A stretch of DNA of 64,000 nt from Halocaridina rubra (taxonomy: Eukaryota; Arthropoda; Malacostraca; Decapoda; Atyidae): assembly GCA_037179515.1 (NCBI GenBank), contig JAXCGZ010005684.1, positions 165,001 through 229,000 on the forward strand, read 5' to 3'. How positions within the stretch are numbered: position 1 is the first letter of the stretch; the number at the start of each line of letters is the position of its first letter. The notes under the pieces were generated by a model that saw nothing but the letters and a program-made list of their open reading frames with translations, made no database searches and was not told where the DNA came from. Both the position numbers and the translations under genes were made by a program. Positions 25,956 to 38,505 of the stretch are shown here, in pieces.

Positions 25956-26727
25956 GGTGAGGATGTTCTTTGGAGGAAGAGCCCTTTGCCTTTTTCTGAA
26001 GTTTTTTTCCTGAACAGCTACTAATTTTAGAGCACGCTTAATTTTCATAGCACTAAATTCAGTTGTTATATAAAATAAAAGAAAAATACTTAAATATACC
26101 CTTTATAGTACCTTCCTTCTCCAACCAATTAATATGTTTTATGAAGTAAGCCACACTTCATGATTTTCATGTAACTTTGTAATATAATAAAGGCCAGGAT
26201 TAAGTACTAAGCCCTTATTTTAAGAATTATTGCTTAAAGGATGATTTATATTTTAAAATCAGCAACCACAGGACTCTCTGTATATAAAAAGAATGAAGTA
26301 TATAAGCAAATACTACAGACTAAGAGATTAAATGCAGTGGTGTTATGGCTGCCAAATCTTTTTTATAAAGTTGGGATCATTTACATTTATTTAGGCTAGT
26401 GTATGGTGACAAAGTTAGCTAAGTGGTTAGAATACTTAACTCAGGAGTTGACAAACCTATGAGTGAGCCAATTCTGGGGCATCAGGAAAGGCATCTAGGA
26501 TTAATTTCTAAGCCACACTATCTGTCCATCCCCATATTAGGGATTAATATTAACATAAAATGAGGAATATTTTTATCTTGCTTGTGTGTGATTAGAAAGT
26601 GCTTGTTATATGTATTGGGCACTTGTACTGCTTGAAGAAATATAAACATACTTTTTTTCATTTAGCTATATTTGTAGGGCAAAATGTATTTCTTTTTGTG
26701 TACTGTATAATATATCCTGTATCTCAG
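25464..26727. other. Intron 5
   Basis: Poly(T) at 25930-25955. Between about 26405 and 26530 a decayed tRNA-like stretch (AGCTAAGTGGTTAGAATACTT, A-box-like) may be an old SINE; its B box is not clear. Rest unremarkable. Confidence 0.45.
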
Positions 26728-26875
26728 TGGTCACCTGCCCAGGCGTAGTCGGTCCTTGAATTTTGCGGATATTACTGATGGTTTTGATGATATAAAAGAA
26801 GTACATATTTATACTCTATCTACGTCTACTCTACTCTTCCACTTGCTTCACTCTTTGTGGGTGGCCTCATCATTG
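26728..26875 (+). CDS. C12orf56: Exon 6 in window of the C12orf56-like gene
   Basis: Too short to stand out as an open frame, but acceptor ATCTCAG, donor GTGAGT and phases (2 in, 0 out) fit exactly. It gives SGHLPRRSRSLNFADITDG, then KEVHIYTLSTSTLLFHLLHSLW. The last block matches the family segment where the linker ends and the folded C-terminal part begins. A 22 kb intron full of retrotransposons follows. Confidence 0.8.
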
Positions 26876-27161
26876 GTGAGTTGCAACACTCTGTTTTCGT
26901 GGTAGTATAGTTGGTTACTCTTTTGTTCATCTCTAAAATATTAATAAATTTAGATTAGTAACAATTACTGTTGGCTGTGGCATTTAATTAAGTTAACAAT
27001 AGAAACATCCCAATAAGATTTGTAAGCAAATTGAGGAGTACACTCAATGCTTGATTTAACGGACTCTCAATTCAACGTACCTCGGATTTAACGGACAAAG
27101 TTCTGGAACAGCAGATTTGGTATTTTTCACCTGTGGCACCATTGAACAAGAGCCTCTGCTT

Positions 27162-27164
<3 letters not shown>
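26876..27164. other. Intron 6, start
   Basis: Nothing recognisable. Confidence 0.5.

Positions 27165-27241
<77 letters not shown>
27165..27241. repeat. (GA)n microsatellite
   Basis: About 38 GA units. Confidence 0.98.
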
Positions 27242-27247
<6 letters not shown>

Positions 27248-27284
27248 GAAAAGCACTTTGTGTTACCATCAGCTCAGTGTATCA

Positions 27285-27285
27285 C

Positions 27286-27362
<77 letters not shown>

Positions 27363-27380
27363 TAATAATAATAATAATAA
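27285..27380. repeat. (AAT)n microsatellite
   Basis: About 31 AAT units with one GAT. Separated from the (GA)n tract by 43 bp. Confidence 0.98.
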
Positions 27381-27423
27381 TAGATTTATAGTTACCTTAT
27401 TGTAATTACTAAATTTTGCTTAT

Positions 27424-28016
27424 GGAAGAGAGCTCTATGCTCGTACTTCCCCGTCGCCTGGTCGGTTCCATTTTTATACTCAATGATACTTTTCATGATT
27501 GTTCTTAAAACTATGAAGTGAATTAGCATTAACTATCTACTCACTTAGCGAACGCCTATCATCAACTACTGTCACACTAAAAAAACACTTCCTTACATTC
27601 TACAAAGAAATTTTCTAACGAAGATTTAAAATATGACCTCTTCTTCTAGAGCCACCCATATCAATATATCAGTTCCTATCCACTCTGTCAAAATCTTGAT
27701 GGAATTAAAAAACTGTCACCATATCCCCTCTTATTCTTCGAGCTTCAAGTGATGGTAAGTCTAATTCCCTCAGCCTCTACTCATAAGTGAGGTTGCATAT
27801 TTCTGGCACCAGTTTCGTGGCATATATTTAAACTTTTTCCAGCTTATTTATGTGCTTTTTCAAGCATGGATTCCAAAAGGGAGTTGCATATTCAAACTTT
27901 GGCCATACATAAGTTACATGAATATTTCTGAAAATTTCCTTGTTCATGTGTCTGAGGACTATCCTTAGATTATCTAAGAAAGCATATACTGCCTTAACTA
28001 TGCCATTTATATGCAT
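27424..28016 (-). mobile_element. CR1-like copy 1: decayed 3' fragment
   Basis: On the - strand it follows the last ~180 codons and the 3' UTR of the CR1-like element (HINGIVKAVYAFL, KEIFRNIHVTYVWPKFEY, KHINKLEKV in 27828-28016) with many substitutions and stops. Its truncated 5' end at 28016 abuts a (GT)n tract (28017-28034). Confidence 0.85.
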
Positions 28017-28093
28017 TGTGTGTGTGTGTGTGTGATAGATAGATAGAAAACAAATGAAAAGTGCTTAAGGCTAATGTTTGCTGTATGTCTTAC

Positions 28094-28283
<190 letters not shown>

Positions 28284-28297
28284 AAGCCCATATATAC

Positions 28298-28430
<133 letters not shown>

Positions 28431-28464
28431 CGAAAGAAAACCACTAATAGGTAAAAGATAACTG

Positions 28465-29457
<993 letters not shown>

Positions 29458-30537
29458 ATGAGGCCATCTCTGTCCCAAACCTCTCCCACCCATGGGTCGG
29501 GAGAAGGGGTAGCCATCAGGGGACTTAAACAGAGAATCAAGAAGTTAGAGGAAATGGTTATAAGCCTTGATGATAAAATTCGGAATATGGATGGAGAAAT
29601 GAAAGAGAATGAAACACTCAGAGAACAAATAAGATCTTTGGAGGAAGCAAATAAAGCACAAGGGCAGGAGAGAAAGGAACTAGAAAAAAGAATAAAGAAG
29701 CTGGAAGGGGAAAAGAGTCAACTAGAATCTAGAATTTCTAAACAAGAAGATAAAAACAAACAGCTGAATGACAACCTAAAGGAATTAGATGTTAGTTCAC
29801 TGCTCTCTTCTGAGAGAGACGAGATTGCTGCTTGGAATGTCCAGATTAAGGAAAACATTGAACAGTTCAGAAAAGAGTTCCAGGAGCTGAATATGGAAAA
29901 TGATGCCATGAAAACTTCCTTTGCTGATGCACTAAAGGGGAATGTGGCAGTAAAAGAGGCTGTAAAGGTGGTGGCACTGGAAAACATACAAACAGTTGAC
30001 TATAAAGAGACAGTAATCGAAAAAATGAAAGACGTTGTAATTGAAAGGGCAAATCCACTCATCAGACAGGCACTTGATAAGGAGAAGACAGTGGTAATCT
30101 CAGGCATAAGTGAATCCCAGGAGCCAACATGGCAGGGGAGACTTGAAGAAAATAAAGCTAGGGTTGTAGACCTGATAAGAAAGCTTGGAGTAGTATGTGG
30201 TCCTGAGGATATTGTAAACATACACCAACTAGGTAAATATTCGAGGGAAGGAAAGCCGAGACCAACAAAAGTAACCTTTGAGAGAGGGGAAACATGTAGG
30301 GAAATATTGTTGAGAAAAAAAAGTCTAAAAGACCTTCAAGAATGCAAAGAAGTGTTCATTAGACGATACAGAACACAGGAAGAGATGGGAAAGATCAAAA
30401 ACTTGTTGGAAGAGGCAAGAAGGTTAAATGATGAAAGAAATGAAGAAGAGAAGAAAAATTTTTGTTACAGAATACTTCCAGACAAAGGGGAGATAAAAAA
30501 GATAATGACAGAAGATCAGGGGATGGGGCCTCATTAA
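29458..30537 (+). CDS. CR1-like ORF1 protein (coiled coil plus RRM-like region)
   Basis: 359 residues, no stop. Residues about 20-110 form a long coiled coil (LKQRIKKLEEMVISLDDKI, ERKELEKRIKKLEGEKSQLE), expected to trimerise or multimerise. Residues about 195-300 (KTVVISGISESQEP, DLIRKLGVV, IHQLGKYSREGKPRPTKVTF, FIRRYRTQEEM) look like an RRM-like nucleic-acid-binding fold with a C-terminal helix, as in ORF1 proteins of LINEs. The start ATG follows a run of T's and an AG-rich leader (GAGAGGGAGAACATAAAAATG). It would bind element RNA and act as chaperone. The end overlaps ORF2 by about 90 nt in another frame. Confidence 0.8.
   Translation: MRPSLSQTSPTHGSGEGVAIRGLKQRIKKLEEMVISLDDKIRNMDGEMKENETLREQIRSLEEANKAQGQERKELEKRIKKLEGEKSQLESRISKQEDKNKQLNDNLKELDVSSLLSSERDEIAAWNVQIKENIEQFRKEFQELNMENDAMKTSFADALKGNVAVKEAVKVVALENIQTVDYKETVIEKMKDVVIERANPLIRQALDKEKTVVISGISESQEPTWQGRLEENKARVVDLIRKLGVVCGPEDIVNIHQLGKYSREGKPRPTKVTFERGETCREILLRKKSLKDLQECKEVFIRRYRTQEEMGKIKNLLEEARRLNDERNEEEKKNFCYRILPDKGEIKKIMTEDQGMGPH
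30456..30462 (+). promoter_or_regulatory. Candidate -1 ribosomal frameshift site between ORF1 and ORF2
   Basis: In the ORF1 frame the codons read AAG AAA AAT TTT TGT; the heptamer A AAT TTT fits X XXY YYZ. After a -1 slip reading continues TTG TTA CAG in ORF2, which has no ATG nearby. No downstream pseudoknot was verified. Re-initiation after the ORF1 stop at 30535-30537 is the alternative. Confidence 0.45.
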
Positions 30538-33215
30538 GATTGTTATACACAAATGCTGATGGATTAGCTGGTAAGGCAGTAGAATTAAAAGATAGGATTC
30601 ACAACAGTAAGGCAGATATAGTAGCAATTACAGAGACTAAGTTGAGTGAGGACATAAACAGTGTCACAGTTTTTCCTAAGGGCTTCAGAATACTAAGGGT
30701 TGAAAGATCTGAGAGGACTGGTGGAGGGATAGCACTGCTCATAAGTGAGAGGATTCAAGTTGAAGAAATAAACTTGGCTATAGAAAGTGAGTTCAGGGAA
30801 TTTCTTGTTGCTCGCATAAATACTGGGTCAGAGAGCATTATAATAACTGTTGTATACAACCCACCAAGGAACCAAAATAGGCTTGAAATTTATGAGGAAA
30901 GTCATATAGGTACTATTGAAGTCATAAACTCAGTTGTTAACATGGCACGGGAAAAAAAATGTAGGATTTTGATTATGGGAGACTTTAATCATAAAGAGAT
31001 AGATTGGATAAATCTTGACCCACACAGTGGTGAGGACTCATTCGGGGCAAGATTCCTAGATTGCGTACAAGGGAATTTCCTACACCAACATGTAATGGAA
31101 CCAACAAGGGCCAGGGGTGGGGATGAGCCATCACTACTTGATCTAGTGTTCACAGATAATGTGTTGGATATTGAAAATATTGAGTATGAACCACCAATTG
31201 GAAAGAGTGACCACTGTGTGTTGTTGATGGAGTATATCATTGAAGATATTCTTCCTGAGAATAGAGACACTGAGGACATGAGGAGGAACTATCCGAAAGG
31301 AGATTACATCAAAATGAATGAGCTTTTTGCAGTTATTGACTGGAGAACCTTATTTTACAACAAATCTGTACAAGAAATGTATGACATCTTTTGTGGGAAA
31401 TATGGGAAGATAGTAGATTGCTGCATACCTGTCACCAAAGTAGGTGTAATTCATGCCAGAGAGAAATGGTTCGATAATGGGTGTAAAAGAGCTAAGGAGT
31501 GGAGAGACAAATGCTGGAAAAGGTATAGGAGGAGAAAAAACATAAATGCCTGGCAAACCTACAAAAGAGCAAGAAATGACTACCTAAGTAAAAGGAGAGA
31601 GGCAGAGAGAGATTATGAGAGGGACATCACCAGGAAGGCTAAAGAAAATCCCAAGCTTTTCCACAGCTTTATCAGAGGAAAACTGAAGGTAAAAGAAGAG
31701 GTTTTAAGTCTAAAGAGAGCGGATGGAAGCATCACTGAGACGGATGAAGAGATCTGCAAAGAATTGAACAAGGAGTTTCAGTCAGTATTTACAGTAGAAA
31801 ATACCCCACCCCCTCAGATTGCAGTGATAGAAGCTCAAGGGCCGGTATTAGAGAACATCAACCTTACAGCCACAGAGGTATGCAAAGCGCTGATGGATTT
31901 AGATGTTCATAAAGCTACAGGTCCTGATGACATATCCCCTCATGTGCTTAAAAAATGCGCAAACACAATATCAGTGGCACTAAGTATCATATTTAAGGAG
32001 TCACTGGAGTCGGGGGAGATTCCAAGATGCTGGAAACAAGCAAATGTGATACCTATCTTCAAAAAGGGAAGGAGGAATACGGCTCTGAACTATAGACCAG
32101 TTTCCTTGACCAGCATAGTTTGCAAAGTTATGGAGAAACTACTAAGGAAACATATCTCTCTTCACTTGGAATCCTTCAACTTTTTGTCAGTGAGGCAACA
32201 TGGCTTCAGAGAAGGTAGATCAACAGTAACAAACTTATTAGAATTTTATGATGAGGTAAGCCAAATCTTACAGGAAAGAGAGGGCTGGGCAGATTGCATA
32301 TTCCTAGACTTCCAGAAAGCGTTTGACACTGTTCCACATGGGAGACTTATTAGGAAGCTGCACTCAATGGCTAGAATAGGTGGAAATGTTTTGGAAAGGA
32401 TAAAAACTTACTTAGAAGGAAGGGAACAGAGGGTTAGAGTAAGACACTCAGTGTCTGAATGGAGAAGAGTTAGTAGTGGAGTTCCACAGGGTTCAGTTTT
32501 AGGGCCACTTTTGTTCCTTGTATATGTAAATGACCTACCAGAGTCTGTAAATTCATTCATGAATATGTTTGCAGATGATGCAAAGATTGTGAAGAAAGTA
32601 AAAAACGAGAACAATGGTAGAGAACTTCAGGAGGATCTAAATAATCTGCATGAGTGGTCAGAAAAGTGGCTAATGAAATTCAATACTTCAAAATGTAAGG
32701 TAATGAGAATGGGTACAAGTGCAAGAAGGCCCAAGCTTGACTACTCGGTGGCTGGAGTACAACTTCAAGAGACAGAAAATGAGAGAGACCTAGGAGTAAA
32801 CATACTGGCAGATTTGTCTCCAGAAATACATATAAATGGCATAGTAAGGGCAGCATATGCATTCTTATCAAATGTAAGGGTAGCCTTCAGGCACATGGAC
32901 AAGGAAATGTTCAGAAATATTTATGTAACCTATGTGAGGCCAAAACTCGAATATGCAGCCCCCTTTTGGAATCCGCACTTGAAAAAGCACATAGCTAAGC
33001 TTGAAAAAGTTCAAAGACATGCCACGAAACTGGTGCCAGAAATACGCAATCTCAGTTATGATGAGAGGCTGAGGGAATTAGACTTACCATCACTCGAAGC
33101 TAGAAGAGTGCGGGGGGATATGGTGACAGTCTTTAAATTCCTTCATGGTTATGATAGAGTGGATAGGGATCGATATTTCGATATGGCTGGCTCTAGAACT
33201 AGAGGTCATAGTTAG
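30462..33215 (+). CDS. CR1-like ORF2 (endonuclease plus reverse transcriptase), C-terminus cut by TAG
   Basis: Frame opens at 30444 (after TGA 30441-30443) and has no ATG near its start, so entry from ORF1 is likely. Endonuclease: [168 protein letters not shown] and MNMFADDAKIVKKV (catalytic Asp pair near 32574-32579). Other copies continue 48 residues past TAG 33213-33215 (LKLRKKTSLQDVRKYFF to RYDKYH); here TTG became TAG. All key residues otherwise present; 917 codons. Confidence 0.88.
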   Translation: MLQNTSRQRGDKKDNDRRSGDGASLRLLYTNADGLAGKAVELKDRIHNSKADIVAITETKLSEDINSVTVFPKGFRILRVERSERTGGGIALLISERIQVEEINLAIESEFREFLVARINTGSESIIITVVYNPPRNQNRLEIYEESHIGTIEVINSVVNMAREKKCRILIMGDFNHKEIDWINLDPHSGEDSFGARFLDCVQGNFLHQHVMEPTRARGGDEPSLLDLVFTDNVLDIENIEYEPPIGKSDHCVLLMEYIIEDILPENRDTEDMRRNYPKGDYIKMNELFAVIDWRTLFYNKSVQEMYDIFCGKYGKIVDCCIPVTKVGVIHAREKWFDNGCKRAKEWRDKCWKRYRRRKNINAWQTYKRARNDYLSKRREAERDYERDITRKAKENPKLFHSFIRGKLKVKEEVLSLKRADGSITETDEEICKELNKEFQSVFTVENTPPPQIAVIEAQGPVLENINLTATEVCKALMDLDVHKATGPDDISPHVLKKCANTISVALSIIFKESLESGEIPRCWKQANVIPIFKKGRRNTALNYRPVSLTSIVCKVMEKLLRKHISLHLESFNFLSVRQHGFREGRSTVTNLLEFYDEVSQILQEREGWADCIFLDFQKAFDTVPHGRLIRKLHSMARIGGNVLERIKTYLEGREQRVRVRHSVSEWRRVSSGVPQGSVLGPLLFLVYVNDLPESVNSFMNMFADDAKIVKKVKNENNGRELQEDLNNLHEWSEKWLMKFNTSKCKVMRMGTSARRPKLDYSVAGVQLQETENERDLGVNILADLSPEIHINGIVRAAYAFLSNVRVAFRHMDKEMFRNIYVTYVRPKLEYAAPFWNPHLKKHIAKLEKVQRHATKLVPEIRNLSYDERLRELDLPSLEARRVRGDMVTVFKFLHGYDRVDRDRYFDMAGSRTRGHS

Positions 33216-33461
33216 AAGCTTCGTAAGAAAACTTCTTTGCAGGATGTAAGGAAATACTTTTTCAGTGTAAGAGTAGTTGATAATTGGAATTCGCTAAGCG
33301 AGGAGGTAGTTAATGCTATCTCAATCCATAGTTTTAAGGACAGGTATGATAAGTATCACTAAGTCTAAAATGGAACCGATCAGGAGACGGGAAGATACGA
33401 GCTTTGGGCTCTTTCCCGTAAATACAATTAGGTAATCACAATTAGGTAATCACACACACAC

Positions 33462-33866
33462 ACACAATCTCAGTTATGATGAGAGGCTGAGGAAATTAGA
33501 CTTACCATCACTCGAAGCTAGAAGATTGAAGGGGGATATGGTGACTGTCTTTAAAGTCCTTCATGGTTATGATAGAGTGGATAGGGATCGATATTTTGAT
33601 ATGGCTGGCTCTAGAACTAGAGGTCATAGTTTGAAGCTTCGTAAGCAAACTTCTTTGCAGGATGTAAGGAAATACTTTTTCAGTGTAAGAGTAGTTGCTA
33701 ATTGGAATTCGCTAAGCGAGGAGGTAGTTAATGCTATCTCAATCCATAGTTTTAAGGACAGGTAGGATAACTATCACTAAGTATAAAATGGAACCGATCA
33801 GGAGACGGGAAGATACAAGCTTTAGGGTCTTTCCCGTTAGCACAATTAGGTAAATGAATACACACT
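33462..33866 (+). mobile_element. CR1-like copy 3: 3' fragment joined to the tail of copy 2
   Basis: Begins in coding sequence (ATCTCAGTTATGATGAGAGG) directly after the (AC)n tail of copy 2 and covers the last ~95 codons (KGDMVTVFKVLHGYDRVDRD, 33526-33765) and the 3' UTR. It keeps TTG where copy 2 has the TAG. Confidence 0.9.
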
Positions 33867-34480
33867 TACACACTTCTAAATGTAAGGTAATGAGAATGAG
33901 TACAAGTGCAAGAAGGCCCAAGCTTGACTACTCAACGGAAAGAGCAGAACTGCAAGAGACACAGAATGAGAGAGACCATAGAGTAAACATACTGGCAATT
34001 TGTCTCCAGAAATGCTTATAAATGGCATAGTAAGGGCAGCATATGCTTTCTTCACAAATGTAAGGGTATCCTTCAGGCATATGGACAAGAATATGTTCAG
34101 AAATACTTATGTAACCTATAAGAGTCCGAAGCTTAAATTTCCAGCCCCCTCTTGGAATCTATAATTGAAAGAGCACTTAGTTAAGCTGGAAAAAGTTCAG
34201 AGATATGCCACGAAACTTTTGCCAGAAATACGCATTTCCAATTATGAGGATAGGCTGAGGGAATCACACTTACCATCGCTCAAAGCTAGAAGAATGAGGA
34301 GGGATGTGCTGACGGTTCTTCTATTCCCTCATGGTTATGACAGAGCGGATAGGGATCGATATATTGATTTGGCTGGTCGTTAATGCCAACTCAATCCATA
34401 GTTTTAAGGACAAGCATGATAAGTATCACTAAATACAAAAATGGAGCAGATCAAGAGATAAGGAGCTACGAGCATGGGTT
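33867..34480 (+). mobile_element. CR1-like copy 4: decayed C-terminal fragment
   Basis: Starts CACTTCTAAATGTAAGGTAATGAG after the tail of copy 3; follows the RT thumb/C-terminus with frameshifts and an internal deletion near 34377. Cut at its 3' UTR by copy 5 (no AATTAGG tail). Confidence 0.82.
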
Positions 34481-35906
34481 AACAAGAAAACGTGATACCT
34501 ATCTTCAAAAAGGGAAGGAGGGAAACTGCTCTAATCTATAGACCAGTTTCCTTGACCACCATAGTTTGCAAAGTTATGGAGAAACTACTAAGGAAACATA
34601 TCTCTTTTCACTTGGAATCCTTCAACTTTTTGTCAGTGAGACAACATTGCTTCAGAGAAGGTAGATCAACAATAACAAACTTATTAGAATTTTATGATGA
34701 GGTAATCCGAATCTTACAGTAAAGAGAGGGCTGGGCAGATTGCATATTCCTAGACTTCCAGAAAGCGTTTGACACTGTTCCACATGGGAGACTTATTAAG
34801 AAGCTGCAATCAATGGCTAGAATAGGTGGAAATGTCTTGGAATGGATAAAAACTTACTTAGAAGGAAGGGAACAGAGGGTTAGAGTAAGACACTCAGTGT
34901 CTGAATGGAGAAGAGTTAGTAGTGGAGTCCCACAGGGTTCAGTTTTAGGGCCACTTTTGTTCCTTGTATATGTAAATGACCTACCAGAGTCTGTAAATTC
35001 ATTCATGAATATGTTTGCAGATGATGCAAAGATTGTGAAGAAAGTAAAAAACGAGAACAATGGTAGAGAACTTCAGGAGGATCTAAATAATCTGCATGAG
35101 TGGTCAGAAAAGTGGCTAATGAAATTCAATACCTCAAAATGTAAGGTAATGAGAATGGGTACAAGTGCAAGAAGGCCCAAGCTTGACTACTCGGTGGCTG
35201 GAGTACAACTTCAAGAGACAGAAAATGAGAGAGATCTAGGAGTAAACATACTGGCAGATTTGTCTCCAGAAATACATATAAATGGCATAGTAAGGGCAGC
35301 ATATGCATTCTTATCAAATGTAAGGGTAGCCTTCAGGCACATGGACAAGGAAATGTTCAGAAATATTTATGTAACCTATGTGAGGCCAAAACTCGAATAT
35401 GCAGTCCCCTTTTGGAATCCGCACTTGAAAAAGCACATAGCTAAGCATGAAAAAGTTACATGCCACGAAACTGGTGCCAGAAATACGCAATCTCAGTTAT
35501 GATGAGAGGCTGAGGGAATTAGACTTACCATCACTCGAAGCTAGAAGAGTGAGGGGAGATATGGTGACAGTCTTTAAATTCCTTCATGGTTATGATAGAG
35601 TGGATAGGGATCGATATTTCGATATGGCTGGCTCTAGAACTAGAGGTCATAATTTGAAGCTTCGTAAGAAAACTTCTTTGCAGGATGTAAGGAAATACTT
35701 TTTCAGTGTAAGAGTAGTTAATAATTGGAATTGGCTAAGCGAGGAGGTAGTTAATGCTATCTCAATCCATAGTATTAAGGACAGGTATGATAAGTATCAC
35801 TAAGTATAAAATGGAACCGATCAGGAGACGGGAAGATACGAGTTTTGGGCTCTTTCCCGTAAACACAATTAGGTAATCACAATTAGGTAATCACACACAC
35901 ACACAC
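34481..35906 (+). mobile_element. CR1-like copy 5: 5'-truncated, very similar to copy 2
   Basis: Starts in the RT fingers (AACGTGATACCTATCTTC) and runs to the tail AATTAGGTAATCAC plus (AC)n. Lesions: GAA to TAA at about 34720 (after RILQ) and a 5-bp deletion near 35457 that shifts the C-terminal frame. Main open frames 34492-34722, 34813-35502 and 35447-35803; FADD intact. Confidence 0.9.
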
Positions 35907-38363
35907 ATATAGTTTTCTCTGTGGTCCAGAGAATATTGTAAGCAATCATCAAATTAGTGAATATTCTATGGAAGGAAAGGCAAGAATGTAACCTTTGAGA
36001 GAGGTGACAAATGTAGAGAAATATTGATGCAAAAAGTAAAGGACCATCAAGAATTCAAGACTGTGTTCATAGACTATAGAGAACATAGGAGGAGATGGGA
36101 TGGATCAATAACATGTTGCATGGAGCTATAAGGTTAAATGAGGGAAGAAATGGAGAAGAGAAGAAATTTTTTTTTTAAGAAATCTTCCCGTCAAAGTGGA
36201 GATAAAGACGATAATGTTAGAAAATCAGGTGACGCAGCCTCATTAAGACTGATGCTCACAAATGCTGATAGGGTAGCTGGTAAGGCAGTAGAATTAAAGG
36301 ATAGGAATCACAACAGTAAGGCATATATAGCAGCGATTACAGAGACTAAGTTAAGTGAGGACATTAGACAGTGTCACAGTTTTTCCTAGGGGATTCAGTA
36401 TATTAAGGGTTGAAAGATCTGAGAGGATTTGTAGAGGGATAACAGTACTCATAAGTGAGAGATTTCAGGCTGAAGAAATAGAGCTTGCTGTAGAAAATGA
36501 GTTCAAGAAATTTCTTGTTGCTCGCATAAATACCTGGTCAGAGAGCATTATAATAACTGTTGTATAAACCCCATCAAGTAGCCAACATAGGCTAGAAGTT
36601 TATGAGGAATGTCATATAGGTCTTATCGAAGTCATAAACTCAATTGTTAACATTACATGGGAGAAAAAATGTAAGATTTTGATTGTGGGAGATTTTAATT
36701 ATAGAGCGATAGATTGGATAAATCTTGACCAGAATAGTGGTGAGGACTGATTCAGGTCAAGATTCCTTGATTGCGTACAAGAGAATATCCTACACCAACA
36801 TGTACTGGAACCAACGAGGGCCAGGGTTGGGGATGAACCATCTCTGCTTGATCTAGTATTCACAGATAATGTGTTGGCAATTGAAAAAAATTGAGTTTAA
36901 ACCAATTGAAAAAAGTGACTACTGTGTGTTGTTGATGGAGTATATCATTAAGGATGTTCTTCCTGAAAGTAGAGGCACTGAAAAGGACACAAGGAGGAGC
37001 TATCTGAAAGGAGAATACATCAAAATTAATTAGTTTTTTGCAGTTATGACTGGAGGAGATTATTTAACTAGATATCTGCAAGAAATGTACGACATCTTTT
37101 GTGAGGAAAATGGGAATATAGTAAATTGCTGTATACCTTTCACTAAACTAGGAGTTATTCATGCCAAAGAGAAATGGTTCAATAATGAGTGTAGGAGAGT
37201 AGAGACGAATACTGGAAAATGTATAGGAGGAGAAAAGCATAAATGTCTGGCAGAATTATAAAAGAGCAGGAAATGATTACCTAAGTAAATGAAGAGAGAC
37301 AGAGAGAGATTATGAAATGGTTTTCACCAGGAAGGCTACAGAAATTACCTTAGAAAAAGAAGAGAGACAGAGAGAGATTATGAAAAGGATTTCACCAGGA
37401 AGGCTACAGAAAATTCCAAACATTTCCACAGCTATGTTAGAGGAGAACTGAAGGTCAAAGAATAGATTTTAAAGTTAAAGGGAGTGTGGAAGTATCACTG
37501 AGACGGATAAAAATATCTGTGAAGAACTGAACAAGGAGTTTCAGTCAACATTTAAAGTAGAAAATACCCCACCTCCTCAGGTTGCAAAGATGTAAGCTCA
37601 TGGGTCAGTATTAGAGAACATCATCTTTTCAGCCACAGAGATATGCAAAGCATTGATGGAGTTAGATGCCCAAAAACTGCGGGTCCTGATGATATATCTC
37701 CTTATGTACTTAAGAAATGCAATAAATCAATATCGGCAGCACTATGCATCATATTTGAAAAGTCGCTGGAATCTGTGGAGATTCCAAGATGCTGGAAATA
37801 AGGAGAGTGATATCTATCTTCAAAAAGAAAGGAGGGGTACAGCTCTAAATTAGAGGCCTGTTTCCTTGACCAGCATAGTTTGTAAAGGTGTAGAGAAACT
37901 ACTAAGAAAACGCATCTCTCTTCACTTGGTATCCTTCTTCATTTTTTTATCAGTGAGACAACATGGCTTCAAAGAAGACAGATCATCTTTAATAAAATTA
38001 TCAGAATTTCATGCTGAGGTAAGCCGTATCTTACAGGAAAAAGCTGGCTGTGCGGATTGAATATTCTTAGACTTCCAGAAGGCATTTGATACAGTCCCAC
38101 ATGTGAGATTTATTATGAAGCTGCAAGTAATGGCGAGAATAGGTGGAAATGCCTTGAAATGGATAAAAACTTATCCGCAAGGAGGGAAGGAAACAGAGGG
38201 TTAGAGTAAGACACACAGTGTCTGGATGGAGAGGGGTTAGTAGTGGTGCTCCGCAGGGTTCAGTTTTAGGGACACTTTTTTGTTTTGTATACGTAAATGA
38301 CCTACCTTAGTCTGTACATTCATTCATGAATATGTTTGCAGTTGATGCAAATATTGTGAAGAA
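35907..38363 (+). mobile_element. CR1-like copy 6, left part: old copy from ORF1 end through RT
   Basis: Starts in the RRM-like region of ORF1 after the (AC)n tail of copy 5, then follows the ORF1/ORF2 overlap (36138-36389), endonuclease (DYRAIDW-like GDFNYRAIDW near 36690), linker and RT up to VDANIVKN (FADD changed to FAVD). Riddled with stops and indels; a ~90-bp local duplication (RERQREIMK) at 37300-37420. Interrupted at 38363 by an antisense LINE. Confidence 0.85.
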
Positions 38364-38505
38364 TATAAACAAACAAAACAAACAAACAAACATTTATTTC
38401 CATTTTGTACAATGGTTATTCAACATTAATAGTAACTTATAAGTAGACATGTAATTAAACTAATAAATAAGAGGGTTATACATATAGTTAAATTAAATTT
38501 AGCTT

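Larger units (their letters stand above)
29458..33461 (+). mobile_element. CR1-like copy 2: almost intact two-ORF non-LTR retrotransposon
   Basis: ORF1 (29458-30537) and ORF2 (from 30444/30462 to 33215) overlap, followed by the 3' UTR (TTTCCCGTAAATACAATTAGG) and a tail of two AATTAGGTAATCAC units plus (AC)n. Only one clear lesion is seen, a TAG at 33213-33215. Seven other, shorter copies lie nearby. Confidence 0.9.
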
